Assembly (NCBI RefSeq): GCF_007954425.1
Contig: NZ_CP042345.1
Location: 2,230,001-2,294,000 of the forward strand
Direction of reading: 5' to 3'
DNA: 64,000 nucleotides
DNA from: Novosphingobium ginsenosidimutans
Lineage (GTDB): Bacteria > Pseudomonadota > Alphaproteobacteria > Sphingomonadales > Sphingomonadaceae
This document shows positions 39,763 to 49,590 of this stretch, piece after piece; position 1 is the first letter of the stretch, and each line of letters starts with the position of its first letter. The notes beneath the pieces were generated by a model that saw nothing but the letters and a program-made list of their open reading frames with translations, was not told the origin of the DNA and did not search any database. The position numbers were made by a program, and so were the translations under genes.

Positions 39763-42015
39763 ATGGATGACCTGATCACCGAATTCATCGCCGAAACGCG
39801 CGAGATGCTGCAAGCACTCGAACGCGGACTGGTGGCGTGGGAGCGGGATCCGGCGGATCGCGAGCGACTTTCGGAGATCTTTCGGTTCGTCCACACGGTG
39901 AAGGGCAATTGCGGCTTTTTCGACCTGCCCAGGCTCGCAGCCCTGGCTCACGCAGCGGAAGACGCTCTGGGCGAGGTGCGGGCCGGCAAGCGGGCGATCG
40001 ATAGCAGCCTGGTTGACGCTGTGCTCGCCGTGGTCGACCGGATCGGCGAAATGATTGAGGCGATCGCAGCCGGTGAGGACATTGCTGGTGGCGACGACAG
40101 TGACCTGATCGCGCGCTTTGCCTTGGTCCAGCCGGAGCCGATGGCGGTTGAACCGGTGGTTCCTCCGGTAAAGGCTGCTCCTGCCCGCGAGCCGTTCCGC
40201 TCTGTACGCCTGCCGACCAGCCTGGTCGATCGGGTCATGAGCGGCGTCTCGGACATGATCCTGGTTCGCAACGAGCTGGAACGGCAACTCCGCAAAAGCG
40301 ATGACGATCCTGCCCTGATTGCCAATTTTGGGCGGTTGTCTTCGCTGCTGTCGGAAATGCAGGCGGCGATGGCACGGGTGCGGATGCAGCCGATCAGCAC
40401 GCTGTTCGATGGCTATCAGCGGATGATCCGCGACCTGACTGCCGAGCTTGGCAAGCAGGTCGAAGTGGAGATCGAAAGCGGCCAGGTCGAACTTGATCGC
40501 GAGATGATCGAACTGCTGCGCGATCCGCTGCTCCACGTGATCCGCAATGCGATTGATCACGGGATCGAAACGCCGGCCGAGCGGCAGGCCGCCGGCAAGC
40601 GGCCGGAAGGGCGGCTGATGCTATCGGCCCGCCAGACCGGCAACGAGATCCGCATCGCCATCCTTGACGATGGGCGCGGGATTGATGCCGGCCAGGTCGC
40701 GGCCCGCGCTGTCGAGCGCGGGATCGTCACGGCAGAGCAAGCTGCCCGGATGGAAACCGCGCAGAAGTTGATGCTGATCTGCGAACCAGGCCTGTCGACC
40801 GCGCGCGAGGTGACGGCCATTTCTGGCCGCGGTGTCGGTATGGATGTTGTTCGTGCCAGCATTGAACGCATCGGCGGCAAGCTGCGGATCGTCAGCGCGC
40901 CGGGCGAAGGGACGCGCTTCCTGCTCGACGTACCGCTGACGCTCAGCATCGTCCCGTCGATCACGGTCGAGGTTGGCGATCAGGTCTTCGCGGTTCCGCG
41001 CTCTTATGTCCGCGAGATCGTCCGCAACGGCCACGATGTGGAAGCCGAACGGATCGGCGGAATGCGGCATGTCCGGGTCCGCGGCGAGCTTTACCCGTGC
41101 CTTGGCCTGGGAGCCTTGTTCGGGATTGCCTGTGAGGCCGATCCGGAGCGGCAGGTGCTGGTGATGGTGACGATGATCGACGGCTCAGTCTTCGCGCTTT
41201 GCGTTGATGACATTGCCGACCATTGCGATCTGGTGATCCGCCCGGTTGCGCCCCAGGTGATTGCGACGGGGCTCTATGTCGGCGTTGCCCAGCTGAATGA
41301 TGGCCGTCCGGCCTTGATGCTCGATCTGGTCGGGGTTTCGCAGCTCGGTGGCATCGCCAGTGACAAGCAGAGCCGCATCGTGACAGAGCCTGCGGCAGTG
41401 GAAGAAGCGCGCGAACTGGCCGCAATGATCGTCTTCGATGGCTTTGATGGACAGCGCCGGGCTGTGCCACTTGAACAGGTTGAACGGCTGGTCGAAGTTC
41501 CGGCAGGCGCGATAGGCCGCAGCGGCGATGCCGCGCATATCGTCTTTGAAGAGACGATCATTCCCCTCCATGGCCTGGACCGCCAGACTGCAGCGCAGTC
41601 GATCGACGTCCTGGTCCTCGCCGATCAAGGCCGCCGCTTCGCTTACGCGACAGGCGGAGCGGTCGACACATCGGACATTGATCTGGCGACGGTCACGACT
41701 GAAACCGGCCGCCGGCTGGCCCTGCTGGACGGGCATTCGATCGAACTGCTCGATCTGGCTACCCCGCTGGACAATCAGCCGACCTGCCACCTTCCGGACG
41801 ATGACGCCTGGACCCGCACTTTCCTGCGGCCACTGGTGGAAAGCGCTGGCTACCGCATCGTCGAACAGTCGCGGCCGGCCGACCTTGCGATCCGCATCGA
41901 TTCGGCGCGGTCCGACAGCGTGGTGATCGGTGATCAGGGGCTTGCTGTCGCGCGCGGCGATGTGGCTGCGCTCAAAGCGGCACTGCAACTCGCCAGCCAG
42001 CGGAAAGCATCATGA
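39763..42015 (+). CDS. cheA: Chemotaxis histidine kinase CheA
   Basis: 750 residues from ATG 39763 (GGAGA 10 bases upstream; GTG at 39754 is too close to it). HPt domain with the phosphorylated His in FVHTVKGNCGFFD near residue 45, a short linker instead of a clear CheY-binding P2 domain, dimerisation helices (SLVDRVMSGVSDMILVRNELE), HATPase with N-box HVIRNAIDHGIE, DDGRGID and GRGVGMDVV. Then a CheW-like P5 domain (SITVEVGDQVFAVPRSYVREIV), a second degenerate CheW-like part (residues about 550-660), and a tail resembling a receiver without its Asp. It autophosphorylates on receptor signals and feeds CheY and CheB. The stop overlaps cheW by ATGA. Confidence 0.93.
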   Translation: MDDLITEFIAETREMLQALERGLVAWERDPADRERLSEIFRFVHTVKGNCGFFDLPRLAALAHAAEDALGEVRAGKRAIDSSLVDAVLAVVDRIGEMIEAIAAGEDIAGGDDSDLIARFALVQPEPMAVEPVVPPVKAAPAREPFRSVRLPTSLVDRVMSGVSDMILVRNELERQLRKSDDDPALIANFGRLSSLLSEMQAAMARVRMQPISTLFDGYQRMIRDLTAELGKQVEVEIESGQVELDREMIELLRDPLLHVIRNAIDHGIETPAERQAAGKRPEGRLMLSARQTGNEIRIAILDDGRGIDAGQVAARAVERGIVTAEQAARMETAQKLMLICEPGLSTAREVTAISGRGVGMDVVRASIERIGGKLRIVSAPGEGTRFLLDVPLTLSIVPSITVEVGDQVFAVPRSYVREIVRNGHDVEAERIGGMRHVRVRGELYPCLGLGALFGIACEADPERQVLVMVTMIDGSVFALCVDDIADHCDLVIRPVAPQVIATGLYVGVAQLNDGRPALMLDLVGVSQLGGIASDKQSRIVTEPAAVEEARELAAMIVFDGFDGQRRAVPLEQVERLVEVPAGAIGRSGDAAHIVFEETIIPLHGLDRQTAAQSIDVLVLADQGRRFAYATGGAVDTSDIDLATVTTETGRRLALLDGHSIELLDLATPLDNQPTCHLPDDDAWTRTFLRPLVESAGYRIVEQSRPADLAIRIDSARSDSVVIGDQGLAVARGDVAALKAALQLASQRKAS

Positions 42016-42443
42016 CCAACGACTTGCTGATCGCCCGGGTGGACGGAGAGCGGATTGCGCTCAGCGCGATCGAGGTCCAGTCGGTCATTGAACTGGGCGA
42101 GATCGTGCCAGTGCCCCTTGCGCCATTTCCCGTAGTAGGGCTGACCACGCAGCGCAGCCGCACCCTGACGGTGATCGATGTCGCCCTGGCACTAGGTCTG
42201 CCGCCCACCGGACCCGCGGCCCGCTTTGCGGTGGTCGTTGAGATCGCCGGGGTTGGCTACGCCCTGGCGGTCGATGCGGTTGAAAATGTCATTCCCGCCC
42301 TTGGCCCGGCGCAACCCGTGAAGATCAAGCTCGCACCCGGCTGGGCGCATAGCGCGGTCGGAATGGTCGATACGTCGATTGGCACGGTCCTGCTGGTCGA
42401 TCTGGCTCGATTGGTCGCTGGCCCAGAACTGGAGGCAGCTTGA
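42012..42443 (+). CDS. cheW: Chemotaxis coupling protein CheW
   Basis: 143 residues, a single CheW SH3-like double barrel: LLIARVDGERIALSAIEVQSVIELGEI, PLAPFPVVGLTTQRSRTLTVIDVALALG and GWAHSAVGMVDTSIGTVLLVDLARLV. It links chemoreceptors to CheA. ATGA overlap with cheA; cheY begins 1 base after its stop. Confidence 0.92.
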   Translation: MTNDLLIARVDGERIALSAIEVQSVIELGEIVPVPLAPFPVVGLTTQRSRTLTVIDVALALGLPPTGPAARFAVVVEIAGVGYALAVDAVENVIPALGPAQPVKIKLAPGWAHSAVGMVDTSIGTVLLVDLARLVAGPELEAA

Positions 42444-42444
42444 T

Positions 42445-42867
42445 ATGAATGCAATTTCTGGCCCACTCTCGGGCGAACCTGTGGAGGTTCCAGTGACTGG
42501 GCTCACTTGCCTGATTGTTGAGGATTCGCGCGTCATCCGGCGCATCTCGCGGCACATTGTCGAAAGCCTGGGCATGACTGCGCTCGAGGCAGAGGACGGC
42601 GTCCAGGCCCTGGCCGCCTGCGATCAGGCCATGCCGGATCTGATCCTGCTGGACTGGAACATGCCGGTCATGGACGGGATCGAGTTCCTGCGGGCGCTCC
42701 GGGCGCGGCCCGATGGTGCTGCGCCAAAGGTGGTCTTCTGCACCACCGAGTACGAAGCTGGACATATCCGCGAGGCGATCGCCGCCGGCGCCGACGAATA
42801 CGTGATGAAGCCGTTCGATCATGAAACCCTTCTGCTTAAGCTCCAGCTGATCGGGATTCTGCCGTGA
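42445..42867 (+). CDS. cheY: CheY-like response regulator
   Basis: 140 residues from ATG 42445 (GGAGG 8 bases upstream); a longer in-frame start lies inside cheW. Single receiver domain after about 18 extra N-terminal residues: acidic pair in LIVEDSRVI, phosphoacceptor Asp in LILLDWNMPVMDG, Thr in VFCTTE and Lys in VMKPFD. Phosphorylated by CheA, it would bind the flagellar switch. The next gene's GTG overlaps its stop. Confidence 0.93.
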   Translation: MNAISGPLSGEPVEVPVTGLTCLIVEDSRVIRRISRHIVESLGMTALEAEDGVQALAACDQAMPDLILLDWNMPVMDGIEFLRALRARPDGAAPKVVFCTTEYEAGHIREAIAAGADEYVMKPFDHETLLLKLQLIGILP

Positions 42868-43964
42868 ACATGTTCTCTCCGCGGCACGACCCCGGAGGTA
42901 CCAAACAGGAAGGCTCTGACACTGGCGCGATCCGGGTCTTCATAATCGACGATTCCAGCGTTGTCCGCGCGATCTTCTCGCGGCTGGTTGGAGACGCGCC
43001 CGGCCTTGAATTGGCCGGAACCGCCGGTTCGGCCGAGGAGGCGCTAAGTCAGTTTCCCAATCAGCCGATAGACGTCGTGCTGCTCGATCTCGAGATGCCT
43101 GGAATGGGTGGGATGCGGGCCCTGCCCGAGATCATCCGCAGCTCGGGCAAGGCCCGCGTCATGGTGGTTTCAAGCCTGACCGGCGAAGGTGCAGAACATA
43201 CGGTCCAGGCGCTGGCGCTGGGTGCCGCCGATGCCTTGCTCAAACCGGGTGCAGGCGGCTTTGACCGCGATTACCGCGACAGGCTGGTTGAGCGGATTCA
43301 AAGCCTGGGCGGCAGATCGCTGCGCCGGGCCGTGGCCAGTGCCGAAACCGCCAGGCCTCCACTGGTACGGCGCACTGCCAGTCCCGTGCGACCAGCGGTG
43401 CTGGCAATTGGTGCGTCAACCGGCGGGATCCATGCGACGGGACAGCTTCTGGCCGCCCTGCCAGCGGTGATCGGCATTCCGATTATCATCACGCAGCATC
43501 TTCCGGCCGAATTCAGCCAGCCCTACGCGCGCCAGTTGCATGAGCTTTGCGGACGCGAGGTACAGATTGCCGCGACCGGCCAGATTCTGCGCAACGACTG
43601 CATTCATCTTGCGCCCGGTGATGCCCACGTGACGGTACAGCGCCGTTCGGAACAGGTTGTTATCCAGCTGGACCGGCACCCGGCCGAGAGTGGCTGCATG
43701 CCCTCGGTCGACTCGATGTTTGCATCGCTGGCGGCGATTTACGGCGCGAAAGTGCTGGGAATCGTGCTGACCGGAATGGGACGCGACGGGACCGAAGGCG
43801 CGCGCAAGCTGGTTGAGGTTGGCGGCGAGGTGCTGGTTCAGAACGAGGCCAGTTCAGCCGTCTGGGGCATGCCGGGCTCGATTGCCCGGGCGGGACTTGC
43901 CGCAGCAGAGCTCCATCCCCGCGATATTGCATTGCGCGTTGCAGCCTCGCTGGGCCGAAGGTGA
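42864..43964 (+). CDS. cheB: Chemotaxis protein-glutamate methylesterase CheB
   Basis: 366 residues from GTG 42864 (GTGA overlap with cheY); ATG two codons later (42870) is an alternative. N-terminal receiver domain (FIIDDSSVVRAIFSRLV; phospho-Asp in VVLLDLEMPGMGG), a linker, then the methylesterase domain with catalytic Ser (AIGASTGGIHA), His (ITQHLPAEFS) and Asp (LTGMGRDGTEGA). It removes methyl groups from chemoreceptors for adaptation; opposes CheR next door. Confidence 0.94.
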   Translation: MNMFSPRHDPGGTKQEGSDTGAIRVFIIDDSSVVRAIFSRLVGDAPGLELAGTAGSAEEALSQFPNQPIDVVLLDLEMPGMGGMRALPEIIRSSGKARVMVVSSLTGEGAEHTVQALALGAADALLKPGAGGFDRDYRDRLVERIQSLGGRSLRRAVASAETARPPLVRRTASPVRPAVLAIGASTGGIHATGQLLAALPAVIGIPIIITQHLPAEFSQPYARQLHELCGREVQIAATGQILRNDCIHLAPGDAHVTVQRRSEQVVIQLDRHPAESGCMPSVDSMFASLAAIYGAKVLGIVLTGMGRDGTEGARKLVEVGGEVLVQNEASSAVWGMPGSIARAGLAAAELHPRDIALRVAASLGRR

Positions 43965-43968
43965 ACAG

Positions 43969-44811
43969 ATGGAACCGGCCATCCATCAGCACGCCATCTC
44001 ACTGATTGCGCGCTTGCTGCGCGACAGGACCGGACAGGTCATCAGTGAGGACCGGCGCTGGCGGGTTGATCGGGCGATCGAGACCGTTCTGCGCGACCGC
44101 GGCGTCACCAGCAGCAACGATATCCTGACCCTGCTGACTCAGCCTGACGCCGGTGCTGTAGAGCGGGAACTGATCGAAGCACTGCTCAACAACGAAACCT
44201 ATTTCTTCCGCGATCGCCAGGTTTTCAGTCACTTGGCTGGCGCCGTCCTGCCGGCGCTCTGTCGGGTTCGCAGCGAGGAGCGGACCTTGCGGATCTGGTC
44301 AGCGGGCTGTTCGACCGGGCAGGAACCGCTATCGCTCGCGATCATGCTGATCGAACTGGGCCTTACACGGGGCAACGGCTGGACAATCGATCTGGTGGGA
44401 ACAGATATCTCTCACGCGGCGATCGATGCGGCAAAGGCCGGACGTTACTCCCGGTTCGAAATCCAGCGCGGACTTGGCGTGGGCCAGATGTTGCGCCATT
44501 TCGAGGAGGGCAAGGATGGCTGGCAGGCCTCGCGCCAGCTGCTCGGGATGGTGCGTTACCAGGTCGGAAATGTGCTTGAAGGCCCGCCACCAGGGCCGCC
44601 GTTTGACCTGATCCTGTGCCGCAATCTGCTGATCTATTTCGACGATGACGCCAAACGGCGCACCTGCGCGAGCTTGCGCAAGGCTTTGGCCGGACATGGC
44701 AGGCTGCTGCTGGGCGGCGGGGAGGGCACGCTTGAACCCGCCAGCGGTCTGGTTGCGGCATCGCCGGACTGTGCCTTGTACCGCCGTATAGAGCGCGCCC
44801 TGGCTGCCTAA
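43969..44811 (+). CDS. cheR: Chemotaxis protein methyltransferase CheR
   Basis: 280 residues from ATG 43969, 4 bases after the cheB stop; the longer in-frame reading overlaps cheB. N-terminal helical domain (ISLIARLLRDRTGQVI), NNETYFFRDRQVF, the SAM-binding IWSAGCSTGQEPLSLAI and the DLILCRNLLIYFDDDAK motif typical of CheR. It methylates Glu residues of chemoreceptors using SAM. Last of the contiguous che genes before the GGDEF-EAL gene. Confidence 0.94.
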   Translation: MEPAIHQHAISLIARLLRDRTGQVISEDRRWRVDRAIETVLRDRGVTSSNDILTLLTQPDAGAVERELIEALLNNETYFFRDRQVFSHLAGAVLPALCRVRSEERTLRIWSAGCSTGQEPLSLAIMLIELGLTRGNGWTIDLVGTDISHAAIDAAKAGRYSRFEIQRGLGVGQMLRHFEEGKDGWQASRQLLGMVRYQVGNVLEGPPPGPPFDLILCRNLLIYFDDDAKRRTCASLRKALAGHGRLLLGGGEGTLEPASGLVAASPDCALYRRIERALAA

Positions 44812-44823
44812 CCTTACCGGCGG

Positions 44824-44839
44824 TTAGCACCATCTTAAC
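44824..44839. promoter_or_regulatory. CtrA-like box TTAG-N7-TTAAC
   Basis: 8 of 9 bases match TTAA-N7-TTAAC, with a perfect right half. It lies 14 bases before the ATG of the GGDEF-EAL gene, in the 42-base gap after cheR. Confidence 0.45.
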
Positions 44840-44853
44840 CGTAACCGGCCTAG

Positions 44854-46422
44854 ATGAACGTTCTATCCACTGGGGGCGGTGCCTTGCGTCGATTTACCGA
44901 GATTGCCGTTTCGTGGCGATTGGCGCTGCTATTCGGTGTGCCAACAGCCATTCTCGTGGCAATGCTGGTGGCCGAGCGTACCGGCGGCGCCAGCCGGGCC
45001 TGGAACGGGGTCGTGCTGCTGGCCGGCATCGTGCTCTACTGTGCCGCTGCCATTAGCTACGTCAGCCGCGAATGGCAGGAGCGTCGGCGGCTTGAACGCC
45101 TCGCCTTGACCGACAGTCTTTGCGACTTGCCAAACCGCCGCGCGCTCCATGCCGAAAGCGCAAATGAAGAGGCTGATGATGCCGAACTGGCCATCGCCCT
45201 AATCGATCTCGACGGCTTCAAGCTGGTGAACGATTTCTATGGCCATTCGATCGGCGATCGGACCGTGAAGGCCTTTGCCGAAGTCCTGGTCGATCTGTGC
45301 GGCGACAGTGCGCGCGCCTATCGGCTTGGCGGCGACGAATTTGCCATCGTTGCCAAGGGGCCGCTTGCTGGCAACATTCTTGAAGGAATCTGCCGACGCG
45401 TTCTAGCGCGATTGGCGAGCCCGTTGATGGTGGAGCATCGGGCGATCGGACTTGGCGCGAGTATTGGTCTTGCGCGTGCTCAACCGGGGCGCGGGGCAAG
45501 CTCGTCGAACCTCCTGCGCCAGGCCGACGTGGCGACGAGCGTGGCCAAGGCGCGCGGCAAGGGACGATTGACCTGGTTCAACGAGGATTTCGACCGTGAT
45601 CGGGCAGAGCATCAAGCGATTGACCTGGATCTTCGCGCTGCGCTCGATCGGGAGGAGCTGCAAGTACACTACCAGCCCCTGATCGACTGCACCACTGGAC
45701 GGGTCTCGGCGGTCGAGGCGCTGCTGCGGTGGGAGCGTCCCGATGGCATGCGGATCGGCCCCGATAAGTTCATTCCGATTGCAGAGGAAACTGGCCTGAT
45801 CGAAGCGATCGGCCTGTGGGTTCTGCGCCGTGCCTGCCGCGACGCGCGTGATTGGCACGGGATCAAGGTCTCGGTGAACGTATCGGTCGCTCAGCTGCGC
45901 AACACCCAGTTCCCTCTGCAATTGGGCCAAATTCTGGAAGAGACGGGCTTCCCGGCCGAACGGCTGGAGCTCGAGCTGACTGAGACCTTCCTGGTCGGCG
46001 ACCCGCTGGTGGCCGGCCGCAACCTTGAAATGCTGCGCGACTTCGGGGTCGGGATCGTCCTTGACGATTATGGCACCGGCTATGCCTCGATCGGCTTCCT
46101 GCGCCGGTTCCGCTTCGAAAAGCTCAAGCTTGATCGCTCGCTGATCGTTGATGCGGCGGGAGATAGCGCCACCCGGACAGTGATGTCGTCCAGCGTCGAG
46201 ATGGCCAAGGCGCTCGGCATGCAAGTGACGGCCGAGGGGATCGAGACCGAATTGCAAGCCTCGCTGGCCCGCAATGCCGGCTGTGACCAGATGCAGGGCT
46301 GGCTCTATTCGAAGGCCGTTCCGGCAGCCGACCTGGAACGGCAACTGGCGATACAGAATGAGCAGCTTGCCAAGATTGAACACCTTCCCGTGCGACCGAT
46401 CGCTGCAAAGAAGCTAGGATGA
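44854..46422 (+). CDS. Membrane GGDEF-EAL cyclic-di-GMP protein
   Basis: 522 residues. Two N-terminal membrane helices (about 20-42 and 50-70) with almost no periplasmic part, then a GGDEF domain with an intact RLGGDEF signature near residue 155 and an EAL domain with [30 protein letters not shown] and GIETE. Both activities may exist, or the GGDEF part may only bind GTP to regulate the phosphodiesterase. Its location between cheR and a chemoreceptor ties c-di-GMP turnover to motility. The stop overlaps the next ATG (ATGA at 46419). Confidence 0.93.
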   Translation: MNVLSTGGGALRRFTEIAVSWRLALLFGVPTAILVAMLVAERTGGASRAWNGVVLLAGIVLYCAAAISYVSREWQERRRLERLALTDSLCDLPNRRALHAESANEEADDAELAIALIDLDGFKLVNDFYGHSIGDRTVKAFAEVLVDLCGDSARAYRLGGDEFAIVAKGPLAGNILEGICRRVLARLASPLMVEHRAIGLGASIGLARAQPGRGASSSNLLRQADVATSVAKARGKGRLTWFNEDFDRDRAEHQAIDLDLRAALDREELQVHYQPLIDCTTGRVSAVEALLRWERPDGMRIGPDKFIPIAEETGLIEAIGLWVLRRACRDARDWHGIKVSVNVSVAQLRNTQFPLQLGQILEETGFPAERLELELTETFLVGDPLVAGRNLEMLRDFGVGIVLDDYGTGYASIGFLRRFRFEKLKLDRSLIVDAAGDSATRTVMSSSVEMAKALGMQVTAEGIETELQASLARNAGCDQMQGWLYSKAVPAADLERQLAIQNEQLAKIEHLPVRPIAAKKLG

Positions 46423-47696
46423 GTGAAATGCCTACCAATGCCCAAGCCAAGAGCTGGTTTGTCAATCTCACGGTGGCCGCCAAGCTGCGGGTGCTGATCA
46501 TCGCTTCTAACGTGGTGACCGTGACAGTCGGCGGGATCTGCGCTGGCACTTTGGTGAGCATGGGCGCGCACTGGGGCATGATCGCATTGCCGCTGACTGT
46601 GGCGGCGTTGAGCGTGATCTATGGTTTCTCCATGGGCAAATATGTCACCGAAAACGTGATCAAGCCGTTCGAAGACTTGACCGACGGCATGAACAAGATC
46701 GCGAACGGGAACTACGATCTGGAGATTCGTCATACCGAGCGTGAGGATGAGATCGGCCAAATGAGCCGCTCGCTGGAAAAGGCCAAGAAGGCTTCGTTTC
46801 TGCTGCAGGAACTCCGCGAAGACGGTCAGCGCCAGCAGGAACTCCACGATCGCCAGCTGACCGAGCTTGCGGCCCGCTTCGAACGGCAGATCAGCGATAT
46901 TGTCAACGGCGTAGCCGCGGCTTCATCGCAGCTTGAATCCACAGCGACGGCCATGGCGCAGACTGCCGAGGTCTCGGCCAATCAGTCGGGCACCGTAGCC
47001 GAAGCCATGGATAGCGCCGCTGCCGGCGTGACCGCGGCCGCTGCCGCTACCGACGAGTTCTCGCTTTCGATCAATGAGATCAGCCGGCAGGCCTCAGGCT
47101 CGGCCGAACTGGCCCGCAAGGCTGCCGATTCAACTCGCCAAGCCGATGCCAAGATCGGTGCTCTGGCGGAATCGGCTGCGGAAGTCGGGCAGATTGTTGA
47201 ACTGATCTCCTCGATTGCCCAGCGAACCAACCTCCTGGCGCTGAATGCCTCGATCGAGGCGGCGCGCGGCGGCGAAGCCGGGCGCGGCTTTGCGGTTGTC
47301 GCGGCCGAGGTCAAGGAACTGGCGGCCCAGACTGCCAAAGCAACCGAGCGCGTTGCGGTGCAGATCCAGAAGATCCAGGAAGACACCAGCCTCAGCGTGA
47401 ACTCGCTCAAGTCGATTGCCCGCCAGATCAGCGATCTCGAAGTGACCTCGGTTTCGATCGCCGCAGCGGTCGATCAGCAGTCGGCGGCAGGCAAGGATCT
47501 GGCGCGCAGCATCGATATCGCAGCCCGCAGCACCGAGCGGGTGTCGAGCTCGATCGGCCAGGTCCGTACCGGTTCGATCGCGACCGGCGCCGCAGCCGCC
47601 CAGGTGCTGACCTCGTCAAGCGAACTCAAGCACCAGTCAGCCGCGCTGCGCAGCCAGGTCGACGATTTTCTCAATCACGTGCGCAAGGCGGCCTGA
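46419..47696 (+). CDS. Methyl-accepting chemotaxis protein, membrane-bound with minimal periplasmic part
   Basis: 425 residues. Two membrane helices near residues 24-45 and 50-68, separated by only a few residues, so there is no periplasmic sensor domain. A HAMP-like segment follows ([24 protein letters not shown]), then the coiled-coil signalling domain with the hairpin core [22 protein letters not shown]. It may sense membrane state, or signals via HAMP or the neighbouring c-di-GMP protein. ATGA overlap with that gene; this is the last gene of the chemotaxis operon. Confidence 0.92.
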   Translation: MSEMPTNAQAKSWFVNLTVAAKLRVLIIASNVVTVTVGGICAGTLVSMGAHWGMIALPLTVAALSVIYGFSMGKYVTENVIKPFEDLTDGMNKIANGNYDLEIRHTEREDEIGQMSRSLEKAKKASFLLQELREDGQRQQELHDRQLTELAARFERQISDIVNGVAAASSQLESTATAMAQTAEVSANQSGTVAEAMDSAAAGVTAAAAATDEFSLSINEISRQASGSAELARKAADSTRQADAKIGALAESAAEVGQIVELISSIAQRTNLLALNASIEAARGGEAGRGFAVVAAEVKELAAQTAKATERVAVQIQKIQEDTSLSVNSLKSIARQISDLEVTSVSIAAAVDQQSAAGKDLARSIDIAARSTERVSSSIGQVRTGSIATGAAAAQVLTSSSELKHQSAALRSQVDDFLNHVRKAA

Positions 47697-47732
47697 CACG
47701 GGAAGGCCGTTTGGTTCAGCGCTGTGGGGGAG

Positions 47733-47808
47733 TGGTGCCCGGAGGCGGATTCGAACCACCGACACGCGGATTTTCAATCCGCTGCTCTACCAACTGAGCT
47801 ATCCGGGC
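47733..47808 (-). tRNA. tRNA-Phe (GAA)
   Basis: Reads on the minus strand as a complete 76-base cloverleaf: acceptor stem GCCCGGA paired with TCCGGGC, D arm TAGCTCAGTTGGTAGAGC, anticodon loop TTGAAAA with anticodon GAA, T arm GGTTCGAATCC, A73 and an encoded CCA. It lies downstream of yacG in the same direction, a common alphaproteobacterial arrangement. An imperfect hairpin at 47816-47849 lies between yacG and the tRNA and may aid processing. No attachment-site repeat was seen next to it. Confidence 0.97.
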
Positions 47809-47892
47809 AACGCATCCTGAAGTGACCATAACGGTCGCTTCGCGTCAGGAAGCGCGCCTATGGCGAAGCGAAGGCGGCTTGGCAAGAGCCTT

Positions 47893-48063
47893 TCAGGCCT
47901 TTCCTTCTTCCTCATCGAGGGCCGGCGGGCCGGGCAGGGCATAGCCATCGTCAAGCCACCGCATCAGGTCGCGGTCCTTGCAGCGGGTCGAGCAGAACGG
48001 AGCATGCTCAGCGCTGCGGGGCTTGCCACAGAGTGGACACTTGCGGACGACGGGACCGGTCAT
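47893..48063 (-). CDS. yacG: YacG zinc-binding protein (DNA gyrase inhibitor family)
   Basis: 56 residues, read from ATG 48063 on the minus strand. Four-Cys zinc site Cys9-x2-Cys12 (RKCPLCGKP) and Cys24-x3-Cys28 ([10 protein letters not shown]), followed by the [14 protein letters not shown] segment of the YacG family. E. coli YacG binds GyrB and inhibits gyrase. The ATGA overlap with the upstream RNase-like gene (48060-48063) supports the start. The acidic tail DEEEGKA is usual for the family. Last gene of the infA-maf-RNase-yacG run. Confidence 0.92.
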   Translation of the reverse strand: MTGPVVRKCPLCGKPRSAEHAPFCSTRCKDRDLMRWLDDGYALPGPPALDEEEGKA

Positions 48064-49010
48064 GCTTGCAGCGCCTGAGCGAAACCGCCGTCGAGCGCAA
48101 GGCTGGCATCGTCTTGCCAGCGGATCGTCCGGCCAGTCCGCCGAGTAAGCTGGTCAAGCCAGTCGCCATTCATGGCAGCCCTCACCGCAGGATGCGCAGT
48201 CAGCAGCACTACATGGCCTGGCTCGCGCACCAATTCAGCCCGACGAAGCAGCATCCGCGCGGCCGCACCGGCGCGGTTAGTGGCCAGTCGGTGCAACAGC
48301 GATGGGCGCTCAAGCCGGGCAACCAGCTGGACTAAGCCAAAGCCGCTCATCGCAGTGCGCTCATGCGGCCAGCCTGACAGCGCCGCTGCCAGCGCAACAT
48401 CGACCGCGTGGCGATCAGCCTTATCGGATAGCGTGGGAAAATCGATCGCGATCGATCCGGCCAGATCCAACCGCCGAATAGCACTGGCGAGTTGCGGAAC
48501 AGCCGCGAGCGCCAGGGCGCGAGCCGGCAAGTCACCATCGACATCGATAACGGTCATGGCTGGCGTCGGGGTGACGGTAAGCGTGCCCCCCGCGAACGCG
48601 ATCTGGCCGTGCCAGGCGTCGGTCCAGGCGTCTTCCCACAGGCCCTCTGAAAAGGACCCGACAACGCGGCCGGCGGGTCCGAGAGCAAGGCAGGGCGCAT
48701 CCTTCGTCGGACGGGCCTGGGCGCGCTTCAGACGGCCCGCCTCGGCCATGGCCGAACGCAAGATCTTGAGCCGGATCGGTGCGCCCTCACAGGCGTCCTG
48801 CGGCAATTGGTCGACTAGCGCCTCTTCGCCGTTCGCAAACCGGGCCGTGCCACGGCGCGAACCAGCAGCGCGGGTGATCAGAACGGCGTCTTCAACCAGC
48901 CCTGCGGCCAGGCCGCCCGGCCAATCGAGCCGCGCGGCCAGCACCTCACCGCCGTCGACCAGAATCGCGCGGGTCTCGCCGATCCCGTGTTCGACTTGCC
49001 ATTCAGCCAA
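48060..49010 (-). CDS. Short ribonuclease E/G family protein
   Basis: 316 residues, related to the catalytic core of RNase [12 protein letters not shown] with one conserved catalytic Asp and [17 protein letters not shown] with the second. It lacks the S1-like N-terminal completeness, the zinc-link CPxC and the scaffold of full RNase E (RNase G is about 490). Sphingomonads carry such short proteins between maf and yacG. Likely cytoplasmic; RNA cleavage is expected but unproven. Its start overlaps the maf stop by 8 bases and its stop overlaps yacG. Confidence 0.83.
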   Translation of the reverse strand: MAEWQVEHGIGETRAILVDGGEVLAARLDWPGGLAAGLVEDAVLITRAAGSRRGTARFANGEEALVDQLPQDACEGAPIRLKILRSAMAEAGRLKRAQARPTKDAPCLALGPAGRVVGSFSEGLWEDAWTDAWHGQIAFAGGTLTVTPTPAMTVIDVDGDLPARALALAAVPQLASAIRRLDLAGSIAIDFPTLSDKADRHAVDVALAAALSGWPHERTAMSGFGLVQLVARLERPSLLHRLATNRAGAAARMLLRRAELVREPGHVVLLTAHPAVRAAMNGDWLDQLTRRTGRTIRWQDDASLALDGGFAQALQA

Positions 49011-49581
49011 GGGGGTAACCCGCTGCCAGCAGCAATGCGCGCGTTTCGAACAGCGGCAAGCCGATCACGCCCGAATGGCTGCCGGCGACGAACCGGATCA
49101 GCGCTTCGGCGCGGCCCTGAATGGCGTATCCACCGGCCTTGCCCAAGCCCTCACCGCTGGCGACATAGGCCTCAACCTCGGCCTCCGAGAGCCGCTTGAA
49201 GGCAACGACTGTCTCGACCATCCGGGTACGAGCGGTACCCATACGGTCGATCACGCAGATCGCAGAGATGCAGCTGTGGCGCCGGCCCGATAGCAGGCCG
49301 AGCAATTTTCGCTGCGTTTGCTCGTCCTCGGCCGGAGGCAGGATCCGGCGCCCAAGAGCCACGGTCGTATCCCCGGCCAGCACGATCTCATCCGGCGCGC
49401 GCGCAACCGCTGCAGCCTTGGCCTGGGCCAAGCGCAGCGCATAGGCCCGCGGCAGTTCGCCCTTTAGCGGCGATTCATCGATGTCTGGACTGGATATCCG
49501 GGTCGGTGTCACCCCGATCCGGGCGAGCAGGTCGCGGCGGCGCGGTGAGGACGAGGCCAGAACCAGGCTTGGCGCGGTCAC
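49003..49581 (-). CDS. maf: Maf-like nucleoside triphosphate pyrophosphatase
   Basis: 192 residues with Maf signatures: [12 protein letters not shown] at the N-terminus, [25 protein letters not shown] (general-base Asp region) and [12 protein letters not shown] near residue 150. The family hydrolyses dTTP/UTP or modified nucleotides to the monophosphate. It is 9 bases after infA, in the conserved order infA-maf-RNase-yacG. Confidence 0.94.
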   Translation of the reverse strand: MTAPSLVLASSSPRRRDLLARIGVTPTRISSPDIDESPLKGELPRAYALRLAQAKAAAVARAPDEIVLAGDTTVALGRRILPPAEDEQTQRKLLGLLSGRRHSCISAICVIDRMGTARTRMVETVVAFKRLSEAEVEAYVASGEGLGKAGGYAIQGRAEALIRFVAGSHSGVIGLPLFETRALLLAAGYPLG

Positions 49582-49590
49582 CCGCAGGTC

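Noticed and set aside
47733..47808. tRNA-Phe as an integration site of a mobile island
   Set aside because: No integrase, direct repeat of the tRNA 3' end or composition change was seen nearby.
47816..47849. Imperfect hairpin downstream of yacG as a terminator
   Set aside because: It is followed by no T-run on the minus strand and lies directly before the tRNA, so processing is more likely than termination.
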